A stretch of DNA of 41,030 nt from a virus (IMGVR_UViG_3300045790_000809:1-41030), one strand, 5' to 3'. Positions 15,091 through 23,089 are shown, numbered from the stretch's first letter. The notes: generated by a model from the letters alone, not told the origin. A program made the numbers and translations.

Positions 15091-15489
15091 ATGGATACTG
15101 TTGGTATGGATTTTGCTGAAATGATTATGCCATTTGGCACAGCATTGCTTGCATTAGTTATTACACTAATGTTTAAAGATTATGCTACAGGAATTGCTAA
15201 AGGGTTAAAGTTCAGACTGAGTAGAGACTTCCAAGAAGGTGACAAAGTAATACTAGACGGAGAACGAGCGTTAATTGTTAAAATAGGAAACTCTGTTACA
15301 GTGTTTGGTATTACTAAAGAAGGCGGCTCATTAGACGGTGATTACTGTTGGAGATATGTGCCAAATGAGCGTATAGCTACTTTAAAATTAGAGAAGATTA
15401 TATTTGATACTACACCAATGTCTAATGGTAAACGTATTGATAAAAACAGTCAACTAATTGACGAACATATTAATGGGAATAATACATAA
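15091..15489 (+). CDS. Small membrane protein with an MscS-like beta domain
   Basis: A 132-residue protein with one membrane helix (about 11-30, MPFGTALLALVITLMFKDY) followed by a beta-rich cytosolic segment FQEGDKVILDGERALIVKIG and VTVFGI. That segment resembles the middle (beta) domain of MscS mechanosensitive channels, where a pore helix leads into a FxxGDxIxxxGxxGxVxxI strand pair. The protein is much shorter than MscS (about 286 residues) and lacks its first two helices and C-terminal vestibule. A pore-like role in lysis or in coping with osmotic stress is speculative. It overlaps the next gene by one base. Confidence 0.5.
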   Translation: MDTVGMDFAEMIMPFGTALLALVITLMFKDYATGIAKGLKFRLSRDFQEGDKVILDGERALIVKIGNSVTVFGITKEGGSLDGDYCWRYVPNERIATLKLEKIIFDTTPMSNGKRIDKNSQLIDEHINGNNT

Positions 15490-15920
15490 TGCCACGTAAA
15501 AAACTAGAAGATTTAGAACCAGTTGCTAAAGAAACTCCTAAACCTAGAAAGCGCATTGCGCCAACGCCTGTAGAAACAATTACTTACGAAGAAGATGATT
15601 ACGAAGCTGAAATTGTAACATCAAAAGAATCAACTACACGCAGAGTTAAATTGGACTTAGAAGTTGATACAAGTATTAAAGACTTAGGTCCTAATCCGTA
15701 TGCTAAACTTATTCACCTTGCTCATGCATTTGATCAGTGGAGAATTTTTCCACGTATTTTTATATCAGTTTATATTGTTTTACTGTACCAAGTTGTACAT
15801 TGGTATATGAATTTAGGCGTAGACGCAACTATGGAACAATCAGGGTTAGTTAGTGTTGTTGTTGGTGCTGGAGCCGCTTGGTTTGGTCTATATACCGGAT
15901 CTAGCAAAGGACGTAAATAA
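15489..15920 (+). CDS. Holin candidate (two membrane helices, cytosolic N-terminus)
   Basis: A 143-residue protein. Residues 1-75 are hydrophilic and charged; two membrane helices follow at about 91-110 (IFISVYIVLLYQVVHWYM) and 120-138 (GLVSVVVGAGAAWFGLYTG), with a short basic tail SSKGRK. This layout, with WYMNLG between helices and a GLYTGS end, is like holin-family proteins of marine T4-like phages. It would form membrane holes to release the endolysin. It is the last gene of the lysis block and is coupled to the MscS-like gene by TAATG. Confidence 0.6.
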   Translation: MPRKKLEDLEPVAKETPKPRKRIAPTPVETITYEEDDYEAEIVTSKESTTRRVKLDLEVDTSIKDLGPNPYAKLIHLAHAFDQWRIFPRIFISVYIVLLYQVVHWYMNLGVDATMEQSGLVSVVVGAGAAWFGLYTGSSKGRK

Positions 15921-15924
15921 GCTC

Positions 15925-15932
15925 GATAAGTA
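15925..15932 (+). promoter_or_regulatory. Possible variant late promoter, GATAAGTA
   Basis: GATAAGTA differs from GATAAATA by one base. Its last A is 6 nt before the ATG at 15938, the spacing at which a T4 late promoter would start transcription on the A of the start codon. No ribosome-binding site is visible. Weak candidate on its own; listed because two exact late elements (19698, 23077) show identical geometry. Confidence 0.3.
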
Positions 15933-15937
15933 CTAGT

Positions 15938-16741
15938 ATGGATTACTATAATATACTAGGCGTCAACAGAGGCGCAGATAACAACGAACTTAAACATGCA
16001 TATAAAAAAGCAAGTATGAAACATCATCCTGACAGGGGCGGTGATGCAGAGAAGTTCAAAGAAGTTAACGAAGCATACTCTACTTTAAAAGATCCCCAAA
16101 AACGCCAACAGTACGATAATCCACAAGCACAAGCACAGTTTAATACCCAAAATATGAATGGCAACTTTGGCGACATATTTGCTCAGTTTGGATTTAGACA
16201 ACAACAGCAACAACAGCGAAACCCAGACGTAACTATTGCTGTTGATATTACACTAGAAGAATGTGTAACTGGTAAACAAGTACTTGCGACATTTAGACTA
16301 CGAAACGGACGAGAAGAGACAGTCGACATTAATATTCCACCTGGTGCAATAAATGGAAATCAGGTTAGGTATCAAGGGCTTGGGGAAGAAATAATACCCG
16401 GACCTCGTGGTAACTTAATTGTACAAATACAAGTACAGCGACATTCTATGTTTGATCGCGATGGGCATAATTTAATTATGCGGCACAGGATTAGTGTAAT
16501 AGATTTGTTATTAGGATGTCAGGATGATATACCGACCATAGAAGGAACTAAAATTAGGTTAACAATACCGGCTGGTACAAAGCCTGGAGTAACGTTTAAT
16601 GTTACAGGTCATGGCTTGCCAGAAGTAAATACAAACAGACGGGGCAACATGTTTGTAACACTTGACGCATATACACCGTTACTTAACGACCCAGTTGACT
16701 TAATAAAATTAAAAGAGATCAAAGACAATTTACTAAAGTAA
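15938..16741 (+). CDS. DnaJ/CbpA-like Hsp40 co-chaperone
   Basis: A 267-residue protein with an N-terminal J-domain (1-60) including the HPD tripeptide at 30-32 (MKHHPDRGG) needed to activate Hsp70/DnaK. A short Gln-rich linker with QQQQQQ follows (about 75-95), then two DnaJ C-terminal substrate-binding domains (VDITLEECVTGKQ, IPPGAINGNQVRYQGLG, LTIPAGTKPG). There is no zinc-finger domain, so it is of the CbpA / class B type. It would recruit host DnaK to phage substrates. It lies just upstream of the ClpA-like gene, which has its own promoter. It looks complete and functional. Confidence 0.9.
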   Translation: MDYYNILGVNRGADNNELKHAYKKASMKHHPDRGGDAEKFKEVNEAYSTLKDPQKRQQYDNPQAQAQFNTQNMNGNFGDIFAQFGFRQQQQQQRNPDVTIAVDITLEECVTGKQVLATFRLRNGREETVDINIPPGAINGNQVRYQGLGEEIIPGPRGNLIVQIQVQRHSMFDRDGHNLIMRHRISVIDLLLGCQDDIPTIEGTKIRLTIPAGTKPGVTFNVTGHGLPEVNTNRRGNMFVTLDAYTPLLNDPVDLIKLKEIKDNLLK

Positions 16742-16744
16742 GTC

Positions 16745-16773
16745 TTGACTTATTAGCATATTGTTGTTATAAT
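16745..16773 (+). promoter_or_regulatory. sigma70-like promoter TTGACT-N17-TATAAT
   Basis: TTGACT 16745-16750 and TATAAT 16768-16773, 17-nt spacer, in the 66-nt gap before the ClpA-like gene. The leader of about 28 nt contains AAAGGTAAA as ribosome-binding site. Indicates early expression of the unfoldase. Confidence 0.75.
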
Positions 16774-16807
16774 AAACAGTACATTAAATTTAAAGGTAAA
16801 AGAAATA

Positions 16808-19048
16808 ATGGTAGAACCAAGCGAAGCATTACAAGCAGTTTTTGATAAGGCAGTGAAGGATGCTAAAAAATTACAACACGAATATGTAACAATTGAACAT
16901 TTATTATATGCGATGCTATGTGAGCAAGAGTTGGCAGCGGCACTTACTGGTTTTGGTGCAGACTTAGATTATGTAAAAACAAATCTAGAACACCATCTTA
17001 AGAATAACTGTGACGACCAGAAAATGGAAGTTACAAAATACAAGCCTAAGAAAACACAAACGGTAGAACGTGTATTAAACAGAGCATTTACACAAACACT
17101 ATTCAGCGGTAGAGCTAATATTGAACTAACTGACGTTATTCTTAGTGTGCTAAGTGAAAAGAAAAGTGTAGGTTGCTACTGGCTTGAAAAAGGTGGTGTA
17201 GACAAAGAAAAGTTTAACGAATTTATTAACGCTGATACAGATGAAGAGTTTGCAGACGAAAATGCAAGCCAAGCTGATCGTGCGCTACGTGCATTTACAA
17301 CTGATCTTAATAGTGAGGTTGAAGACAATAAAATTGATCCCGTCATTGGCCGAGCTGAAGAGCTTGATAGTATTGCACTATCGTTGGGCCGTCGACAGAA
17401 AAATAACGTATTGCTTGTTGGTGATCCGGGTGTTGGTAAAACTGCTATTGCAGAAGGACTTGCGTACAAGATTGTTAACAAAGAATGTCCTGAGTTTTTA
17501 CAAGAATATCGTGTATATAACTTAGACATTGGTGCTATGCTTGCTGGTAGTAAGTATCGTGGAGACTTTGAAGAACGTTTTAAATTAGTGCTTGCTGGCA
17601 TTAAGAAGAAAGGCAAGACTATCATATTCATCGACGAAGCACATATGATGAGCGGTGCTGGTGCGTCAGGTGGCGGTGGTAGCAATGACCTTGCTAACAT
17701 GCTCAAGCCTGTACTTTCTAAAGGTAACATTAAAGTTGTTGCTTCAACTACTTGGGAAGAATATCGTAAGTTCTTTGAGAAGGATCGTGCATTAATGCGT
17801 CGATTCCAGCGTGTAACAGTTGATGAGCCTAGTGCAGAAGTAACTAGTGATATCCTACATGGTATTAAGAAGTATTACGAAGAGTTTCATGATACTACTA
17901 TTACCGACGAAGCTATTGCAGAAGCAATCAAGCTAAGTGTTAAGTATCAGAATGACAAGAAGTTACCAGATAAAGCAATTGACTTAATTGACGTAGCATG
18001 TTCACGCTTTAACCTTAAAGAACACGAAGGTGAAAAAGTTATTGATGCGGCAAGTGTACAGTTTGAACTTGCTAAGATCATTAAAATGCCTGAAGAGCAA
18101 GTTGCTGAAAAAGAAACTGAAAACTTGATGAACCTTGAAGCTAATCTTAAGAAAGTTGTATACGGACAAGACGATGCTATTGAAGGCATTGTTGATAAGA
18201 TCCTTGTTAGTCAAGCAGGTCTTAAGCCTGATGATAAACCAATTGGTAGCTTTGTGTTTATGGGCCCAACTGGTACTGGTAAGACAGAAACAGCTAAACA
18301 ACTTGCTACGCAACTTGGGGTAAACTTAGTAAGGTTTGATATGAGTGAATATCAAGAGCGTCATAGTGTTGCTAAACTAATTGGTAGCCCTCCAGGTTAT
18401 GTAGGACACGAGGATAATGCAGGACAACTTATTGTTAAACTGCAAGAAAATCCTAACTGTGTGCTTCTGCTTGATGAGATTGAAAAAGCACATCCAGATG
18501 TATCACAAATCTTGTTGCAAGTTATGGACAATGGTAAGATCACAGGATCTAATGGTAAAGAAGCAGATGCACGTAACTGTGTACTAATTCTTACTACTAA
18601 CTTAGGTGCTCGTGACGCAGAAAAGAACACTATTGGCTTCAATGAAAGTGCAGAAAATGTACAAGACGATACTGCATTAAAAGCGTTCTTTGCTCCTGAG
18701 TTTAGAAATAGACTTGACGGTGTTATTACGTTTGGCAAGTTGACTAAAGAAGTAATGATGAAGATTGTTGGTAAGTTCCTTGTTGAACTTAAAGGAATGG
18801 TTAATAGTAAAAACATTAGCATTACAATTACTGACGAAGCACTTGACTACTTAGTTGACAAAGGCTTTGATGCTAAGATGGGTGCAAGACCATTACAGCG
18901 TGTTATTGATAAAGACATTAAACGTCCGCTATCAAGACAAATGTTATTCGGCGCTCTTAAGAACGGTGGCGCTGTATCTATTAGCATTAAAGACGGCGAG
19001 ATCGTTTTAGTGTCCGAAGTTAAAGAAGAAATAGTTGAGACAATTTGA
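16808..19048 (+). CDS. clpA: ClpA-like AAA+ unfoldase with ClpP-docking loop
   Basis: A 746-residue Clp/Hsp100 ATPase, close to the 758 of E. coli ClpA. Domains: Clp N-domain (about 1-140), first AAA module with Walker A GDPGVGKT (205-212) and FIDEAH, second AAA module with Walker A GPTGTGKT (486-493), GSPPGYVGHE pore loop and LLLDEIEKAHPD. The long coiled-coil M-domain of ClpB/ClpC is absent, which points to ClpA. The tripeptide I609-G610-F611 lies where ClpA has IGL and ClpX has IGF, the loop that docks on ClpP. The protein should unfold substrates and feed them to a ClpP protease; no clpP is seen here, so host ClpP is the likely partner. It has its own early promoter. All key residues appear intact. 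Confidence 0.9.
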   Translation: MVEPSEALQAVFDKAVKDAKKLQHEYVTIEHLLYAMLCEQELAAALTGFGADLDYVKTNLEHHLKNNCDDQKMEVTKYKPKKTQTVERVLNRAFTQTLFSGRANIELTDVILSVLSEKKSVGCYWLEKGGVDKEKFNEFINADTDEEFADENASQADRALRAFTTDLNSEVEDNKIDPVIGRAEELDSIALSLGRRQKNNVLLVGDPGVGKTAIAEGLAYKIVNKECPEFLQEYRVYNLDIGAMLAGSKYRGDFEERFKLVLAGIKKKGKTIIFIDEAHMMSGAGASGGGGSNDLANMLKPVLSKGNIKVVASTTWEEYRKFFEKDRALMRRFQRVTVDEPSAEVTSDILHGIKKYYEEFHDTTITDEAIAEAIKLSVKYQNDKKLPDKAIDLIDVACSRFNLKEHEGEKVIDAASVQFELAKIIKMPEEQVAEKETENLMNLEANLKKVVYGQDDAIEGIVDKILVSQAGLKPDDKPIGSFVFMGPTGTGKTETAKQLATQLGVNLVRFDMSEYQERHSVAKLIGSPPGYVGHEDNAGQLIVKLQENPNCVLLLDEIEKAHPDVSQILLQVMDNGKITGSNGKEADARNCVLILTTNLGARDAEKNTIGFNESAENVQDDTALKAFFAPEFRNRLDGVITFGKLTKEVMMKIVGKFLVELKGMVNSKNISITITDEALDYLVDKGFDAKMGARPLQRVIDKDIKRPLSRQMLFGALKNGGAVSISIKDGEIVLVSEVKEEIVETI

Positions 19049-19706
19049 GACAACTAAGTTATTTTACGATACGTACCTTTACAAAGTATCGATAACTTGT
19101 CCGATAGCGTCGATCTTTAGAGAGAAACAACTCTCTAAAGCTCGCGGCGTACTTGACGATTTCTACACACAATTAGATAACCGCGGATTTATTACTGATA
19201 AATGGGGCCAGCGAACTAAGACTATTAGTATATCTACGCTGATCCACGCATGTCATCTGTACAATGAGTTTTCAACTCAAAAACAAAGCAGTTATAAACT
19301 AAGAATTGAAAGTCCGACTATAGTAGTATACTCAAATGACCTTTATTGGATCGAACATCTAGTAAGTACAGTTGATCATGTTACAGAAATTTGGAAACCT
19401 GCTGACAGTAGTTCTGTACACTTACTAGAGCCTAATGTTATTATTAGCAACGGTCCAATTGAATTTGAATATAAAGTTACTGTTGGTACTGACGTAGATA
19501 GTTCGTTTGCAGGATGGGCTAGAAAGAATCCAGACAAAGTTAAAGCTGGAAGGGTATTTTTAAATTTAGTTGAAGCTAACAATTATGTTAACGGAATGTA
19601 CTTTTACTGTAGAGATATGAAAATATTACAGTTTGTTAATATCATAATCGGAGGCGCAATTAGGCGTGTCGATAAATTTATTAACAAGTCCGATATTGAT
19701 AAATAG
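19035..19706 (+). CDS. Conserved phage protein, unknown function
   Basis: A 223-residue protein that begins with TTG at 19035 and overlaps the end of the ClpA-like gene by 14 nt. It is mixed alpha/beta with a basic N-terminal region (IFREKQLSKARGVLDDFY) and aromatic C-terminal part (NGMYFYCRDMKILQF). I do not recognise a fold or catalytic motif. Being downstream of, and overlapping with, the unfoldase gene, it may be co-translated and could be an adaptor for it; this is speculative. No ribosome-binding site other than GAAGAA is visible. Confidence 0.5.
   Translation: MRQFETTKLFYDTYLYKVSITCPIASIFREKQLSKARGVLDDFYTQLDNRGFITDKWGQRTKTISISTLIHACHLYNEFSTQKQSSYKLRIESPTIVVYSNDLYWIEHLVSTVDHVTEIWKPADSSSVHLLEPNVIISNGPIEFEYKVTVGTDVDSSFAGWARKNPDKVKAGRVFLNLVEANNYVNGMYFYCRDMKILQFVNIIIGGAIRRVDKFINKSDIDK
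19698..19705 (+). promoter_or_regulatory. T4-type late promoter, GATAAATA, with ATG at +1
   Basis: GATAAATA covers the stop codon of the 19035 gene. Its last A is 6 nt before ATG 19711, so the expected late transcription start is the A of the ATG. No ribosome-binding site is present in the 5 nt between. The match could partly reflect the GAT-AAA-TAG coding end. Confidence 0.45.
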
Positions 19707-19710
19707 TTAT

Positions 19711-20049
19711 ATGGCAAACAGCGAAACAATATTAACGACAAACACACACCCAGGAGATAGTACAGTTGTCACTATTACTGGCTCAGCATTTAAAGGTGAT
19801 GGTTACTACGGACGTAGTGACGGCATTCATACTGTGCAATATGATTTAAATAGTTTTATAGGAACTATTAAGATGCAAGGCACATTAGCTACTACGCCCA
19901 CTGACAGCGATTATTTTGATATTATAAGTACTACGGAAACGAGTACTACGGGTGCATCAATATACAACTTTACTGGTAACTATGTTTGGGTTAGAACAGT
20001 AGTAACGTATACCAATGGTGCAGTAACAAGTATTAAATTAAATCATTAG
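19711..20049 (+). CDS. Small beta-rich probable structural protein
   Basis: A 112-residue protein rich in Thr, Ser, Gly and Tyr, with beta-strand patterns (TVVTITGSAF, YVWVRTVVTYTNGAVTSIKL). It has no Cys, no membrane segment and a composition like small head or tail decoration proteins of T4-like marine phages. The start at ATG 19711 is chosen because upstream codons overlap the preceding gene, and a late promoter element ends 6 nt before it. A structural role is inferred from composition and promoter type. Confidence 0.55.
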   Translation: MANSETILTTNTHPGDSTVVTITGSAFKGDGYYGRSDGIHTVQYDLNSFIGTIKMQGTLATTPTDSDYFDIISTTETSTTGASIYNFTGNYVWVRTVVTYTNGAVTSIKLNH

Positions 20050-20057
20050 GAATTATA

Positions 20058-20651
20058 ATGGAACATTTTGTAAACATAGTAATGGACAAAAAAGAAGGAC
20101 TGACAGAGTCGCTAGACGAGTCAATATTTCCTAACTCATTAGTATTTGAGTCAGTTGAAGGCGCAACTATATACCAGATTCCATTACAAAGAGAATTATC
20201 AGAAACTGAAGCAGACGAATATGCAGAGCGACTAACAGCCTACATGTTCTCCGAAGGATATGACGATTTTGATATCGAAGTATCAATGTCTAATGAAGAT
20301 GCTATTGATGAAGAAACGTTTGAAGACGATGATGAGTTTTATGCAGAGTACGGCACTATGTGGTACAATGAAGATGACGACATGGACGAAGCAGAATACC
20401 AAGGACGTAAAGTTAAACTAGGCAAGCCTATGCAAGGCGATGTTAAGAAGTTTAAAGTTTATGTTAAAGATCCCAAAACAGGTAATACTAAAAAAGTAAA
20501 CTTTGGACACGGCGGAAGCAGTGTTAAAGGTAAAGCTATGAGTATTAAAAAGAACAACCCAGCGGCAAGGCGCTCATTTAGAGCTAGACATAATTGTGAC
20601 AATCCAGGGCCACGTACTAAAGCACGTTACTGGTCATGCAGGAAATGGTAA
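20058..20651 (+). CDS. Conserved T4-like phage protein with basic Cys-containing C-terminal module
   Basis: A 197-residue protein. Residues 1-115 are acidic (FEDDDEFYAEYGTMWYNEDD near 88-107). The C-terminal 80 residues are basic and end in ARRSFRARHNCDNPGPRTKA then RYWSCRKW. This last module, with a conserved Cys-x-many-Cys and TKARYWSCRxW, recurs at the C-termini of proteins in T4-like cyanophages. The function is unknown; the acidic-then-basic layout suggests packing with DNA or scaffold. AGGAATT lies before the ATG. It is followed after one base by the 20653 gene. Confidence 0.6.
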   Translation: MEHFVNIVMDKKEGLTESLDESIFPNSLVFESVEGATIYQIPLQRELSETEADEYAERLTAYMFSEGYDDFDIEVSMSNEDAIDEETFEDDDEFYAEYGTMWYNEDDDMDEAEYQGRKVKLGKPMQGDVKKFKVYVKDPKTGNTKKVNFGHGGSSVKGKAMSIKKNNPAARRSFRARHNCDNPGPRTKARYWSCRKW

Positions 20652-20652
20652 T

Positions 20653-20997
20653 ATGAAAATTAATGAATTTAATAATGACTCTATAGACGAATTTCAGCCT
20701 AACTTTGACATAGTAGATGATGTATGTGTCTATATGCGTAACGATCCTATATTTTATCGTAAGCACTTTTTTCCAATGATAGATAAGATGTCTGCTGATT
20801 TTGCTAATAAGAAAAAGATTAACCCAAAAACAACATTGTTTCCTGTTGTAGAGAAAGCAATAAAAAGATACGTTGAAGTATACGAACTAGCTAGGACTGA
20901 TGCCGATGTCTTTACTGAAAAAGATAGAATGGCCATAGCAAAGAAGATTTATGCTGAAGAGATGCACGAAATTAAAAAAGGTACATACAACTCATGA
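20653..20997 (+). CDS. Conserved phage protein, unknown function
   Basis: A 114-residue helical protein. The start at ATG 20653 is chosen because AGGAAA lies 7 nt before it, and upstream codons overlap the previous gene. Segments FYRKHFFPMIDKMSADF and KDRMAIAKKIYAEEM suggest a compact helical bundle. It overlaps the nucleotidyltransferase gene by 4 nt (ATGA). I recognise no motif. It belongs to a run of coupled genes up to 23058. Confidence 0.6.
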   Translation: MKINEFNNDSIDEFQPNFDIVDDVCVYMRNDPIFYRKHFFPMIDKMSADFANKKKINPKTTLFPVVEKAIKRYVEVYELARTDADVFTEKDRMAIAKKIYAEEMHEIKKGTYNS

Positions 20998-21878
20998 GAC
21001 TAAGACAGTTATTTGAAGCACCTAGTAAGGTTGCTGTTGCCGCATTTGGTCGCATGAACCCGCCGACGATAGGACATAAGAAACTTACTGATGCAATGAT
21101 GTCCATGCCAGGTGACCATTTTGTATTTGTAAGTCATACACAAGATAAGAAAAAGAATCCATTAAGTTTTGAACAAAAAGTTAGATTTGCAAAGGCAAGT
21201 TTTGGCAGCCATGTTACAGTAGGCAATGAAGGTGTTAGAACTATTATTCAAATGATGCAGAAACTTGAAAGTTTAGGGTATACTGATATTGTATACATTG
21301 CAGGCTCTGATAGAGTAGAACAATTTGAAAAATTATTAAATGATTACAACGGCAAAGACTATACTTTTAACAGTATCAAGATTGTAAATGCAGGTCAACG
21401 TGATCCTGATGCAGATGGTGCTGAAGGTATGAGCGCAAGTAAAATGAGAGCGGCTGCACTTGAAGATAAGTTTGACTTATTTAAGCAAGGTGTAGCTAAT
21501 CAAAGCATTGCACAAGACATGTTTGATTCTATTAGAGATGCATTGGGCGTTACTGAACAAGAAGTAGGAGAAGGCAATCTTGTTTTAAATAAAGCATCAC
21601 TTGTTCCGCATATAAAAAATGTAATTATGGATTACTTAGACCAAGAAGACGATGTTGAGAAGTTATCTCGTATACTAAAAATGATGGTAGGTAAAGAAGT
21701 TCATGCTCACGGTAAACGTTACCGTATTGAAAGTGCAGACATTACTGAAGCATTTAATAATATTCAAACAGAAGTAGCAGGACCTAAAAAATGCTGGCCC
21801 AAGTTCAAAAAAGCTGGCACACAAGCTGGCACAGGTAAAAACAAAGGCAAGCGTGTAAACAAGTGCGTACCAAAATAA
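20994..21878 (+). CDS. Nucleotidyltransferase (cytidylyltransferase/NMNAT-like) with possible capsid-targeting N-terminus
   Basis: A 294-residue protein. Residues 12-160 form a HIGH-type nucleotidyltransferase: FGRMNPPTIGHKKL holds the (T/H)xGH motif, YIAGSDRVEQF is a central strand, and MSASKMRAAAL (near 147) stands where ISSTxxR lies in NMNAT/NadR-type enzymes. It could adenylylate NMN or a similar substrate; the substrate is not shown. The N-terminus MRLRQLFE followed by A fits the T4 capsid-targeting/protease pattern (L-x-E then A). The C-terminus is a Lys/Gly module with two Cys (KKCWPKFKK, NKCVPK) seen in other T4-like marine phage proteins. It overlaps both neighbours by a few bases. 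Confidence 0.7.
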   Translation: MRLRQLFEAPSKVAVAAFGRMNPPTIGHKKLTDAMMSMPGDHFVFVSHTQDKKKNPLSFEQKVRFAKASFGSHVTVGNEGVRTIIQMMQKLESLGYTDIVYIAGSDRVEQFEKLLNDYNGKDYTFNSIKIVNAGQRDPDADGAEGMSASKMRAAALEDKFDLFKQGVANQSIAQDMFDSIRDALGVTEQEVGEGNLVLNKASLVPHIKNVIMDYLDQEDDVEKLSRILKMMVGKEVHAHGKRYRIESADITEAFNNIQTEVAGPKKCWPKFKKAGTQAGTGKNKGKRVNKCVPK

Positions 21879-22105
21879 TGGATGAACTAGAGCGTATAAA
21901 GCAACTTGCAGGTGTAAACGAATATAAGGGTTACACCGAGTACACTCTAGAAAACATTAGTGACGCTGCCGCTAAAAATGTTAAACAAATGAAATCAAAA
22001 AACATTCGTCCAGGTGACAAAGAATGGTTTGAACTATGGTTCAGTCTACCTAAAATGACAGGCGAGAATATGCCTAACGGACTTAGAGGGCGCACACGTA
22101 AATGA
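21878..22105 (+). CDS. Small conserved phage protein
   Basis: A 75-residue protein starting at ATG 21878, overlapping the previous stop by one base (TAATG). N-terminal MDELERIKQLAGV is a short helix of the type seen at the start of several T4-like virion-associated proteins; the rest (IRPGDKEWFELWFSLPKMTG) is aromatic-rich. It ends with ATGA overlap to the next gene. Function unknown. Confidence 0.55.
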   Translation: MDELERIKQLAGVNEYKGYTEYTLENISDAAAKNVKQMKSKNIRPGDKEWFELWFSLPKMTGENMPNGLRGRTRK

Positions 22106-23058
22106 GGTTTTCTGAAATTAGAGAAGATGGCCGCATTGTAAAAGGTGTTAATACTACTGTTGATGTAGGTGTAAATCAGCTATCAATAGAAGCCGCTAAA
22201 TTAGGTTATGATGTAGATAAAGACGGCCGTCCGCCTACACTTAGTAAAAAAGTAAAAGGCAAAAGTACCAACGTATTGTTTAACTTAGGGCTTGCTGAAG
22301 CAACTAAATTAGAACTTCCGGACATTAATGTCGGTGATGAAGTGTTAGTTGGTAAGTTTAAAAATCGTAAAGCAGAAGTTAAAGGCTTTAGTAAAGACGA
22401 CAAAAATCAACCTGTATTAAAGACTACTAAAGGCGATCAAAAGCTATTCAAGCCACGCATTAGTAAGTTAATGGTTGACAATACCAACAAACATGTGTTA
22501 TACTATAAGCATATGTATGAAGCAATTAACAAATTAAATAAAACAACGGAAATATACGTCGATATGGACGGTGTTCTTGCTGACTTCTTTGGTGAGTGGG
22601 CTAAGTTAATGAACGTAGATCACTTTTCCGACATTCACAAACAACATGACATAGATGATGCACTCCAAAAAATCCGCGATACTGATGATTTTTGGTTACA
22701 GTTACCATTACTTCCAGAAGCAAAAAAACTATTGTCATTAATTAAAAAAGTTAAAGGCGAATACAATATTTGTACAAGTCCTTTAGCAGATGATCCAAAT
22801 TCAGAGCCACATAAGCGTGAATGGATTAAAAAGAATTTAGCATTTTTTCCACCTAAGAATATTTACATTACACACAACAAACCACAGTATGCTACTGCAC
22901 AAAACGGTTCAGCAAACATACTAATCGACGACTACGGTGTTAATATTAATGCCTGGGAAGCAGCCGGCGGCATTGGGTTCAAACATAAAGATCATAAGTT
23001 TGAACGTACTGCTAAAGATATCAAGCAACATATGGCAGACACAAACCCAGTATCTTAA
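22102..23058 (+). CDS. HAD-type 5'-nucleotidase fused to a phage-specific N-terminal domain
   Basis: A 318-residue two-part protein. Residues 1-140 are phage-specific and basic, with repeated short beta motifs (INVGDEVLVGKFKNRKAEVK). Residues about 148-318 are a HAD phosphatase of the NT5C/5'-nucleotidase kind: YVDMDGVLADFF (motif I, two Asp), ICTSPLADDP (motif II), IDDYGVNINAW (motif IV). The N-terminus MRFSEIRE then D is near the capsid-targeting pattern. The enzyme would dephosphorylate nucleotides or another small phosphate ester. A separate free-standing HAD lies at 7819. Fusion to a phage domain in a late-type cluster suggests packaging in the virion, which is inference. Confidence 0.7.
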   Translation: MRFSEIREDGRIVKGVNTTVDVGVNQLSIEAAKLGYDVDKDGRPPTLSKKVKGKSTNVLFNLGLAEATKLELPDINVGDEVLVGKFKNRKAEVKGFSKDDKNQPVLKTTKGDQKLFKPRISKLMVDNTNKHVLYYKHMYEAINKLNKTTEIYVDMDGVLADFFGEWAKLMNVDHFSDIHKQHDIDDALQKIRDTDDFWLQLPLLPEAKKLLSLIKKVKGEYNICTSPLADDPNSEPHKREWIKKNLAFFPPKNIYITHNKPQYATAQNGSANILIDDYGVNINAWEAAGGIGFKHKDHKFERTAKDIKQHMADTNPVS

Positions 23059-23076
23059 TACTACCGTAGCTAACAA

Positions 23077-23084
23077 AATAAATA
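23077..23084 (+). promoter_or_regulatory. T4-type late promoter, AATAAATA, with ATG at +1
   Basis: AATAAATA in the 31-nt gap, last A 6 nt before ATG 23090, so expected transcription starts on the A of the start codon. No ribosome-binding site lies between. Unlike 19698 this element is wholly intergenic, so coding constraint does not explain it. Confidence 0.5.
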
Positions 23085-23089
23085 TAGTT

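Noticed and set aside
22937-23089. Upstream extension of the 23090 oxygenase-like frame into the HAD gene
   Set aside because: It overlaps coding sequence of the 22102 gene and adds residues with no resemblance to the oxygenase; the late promoter position supports ATG 23090.
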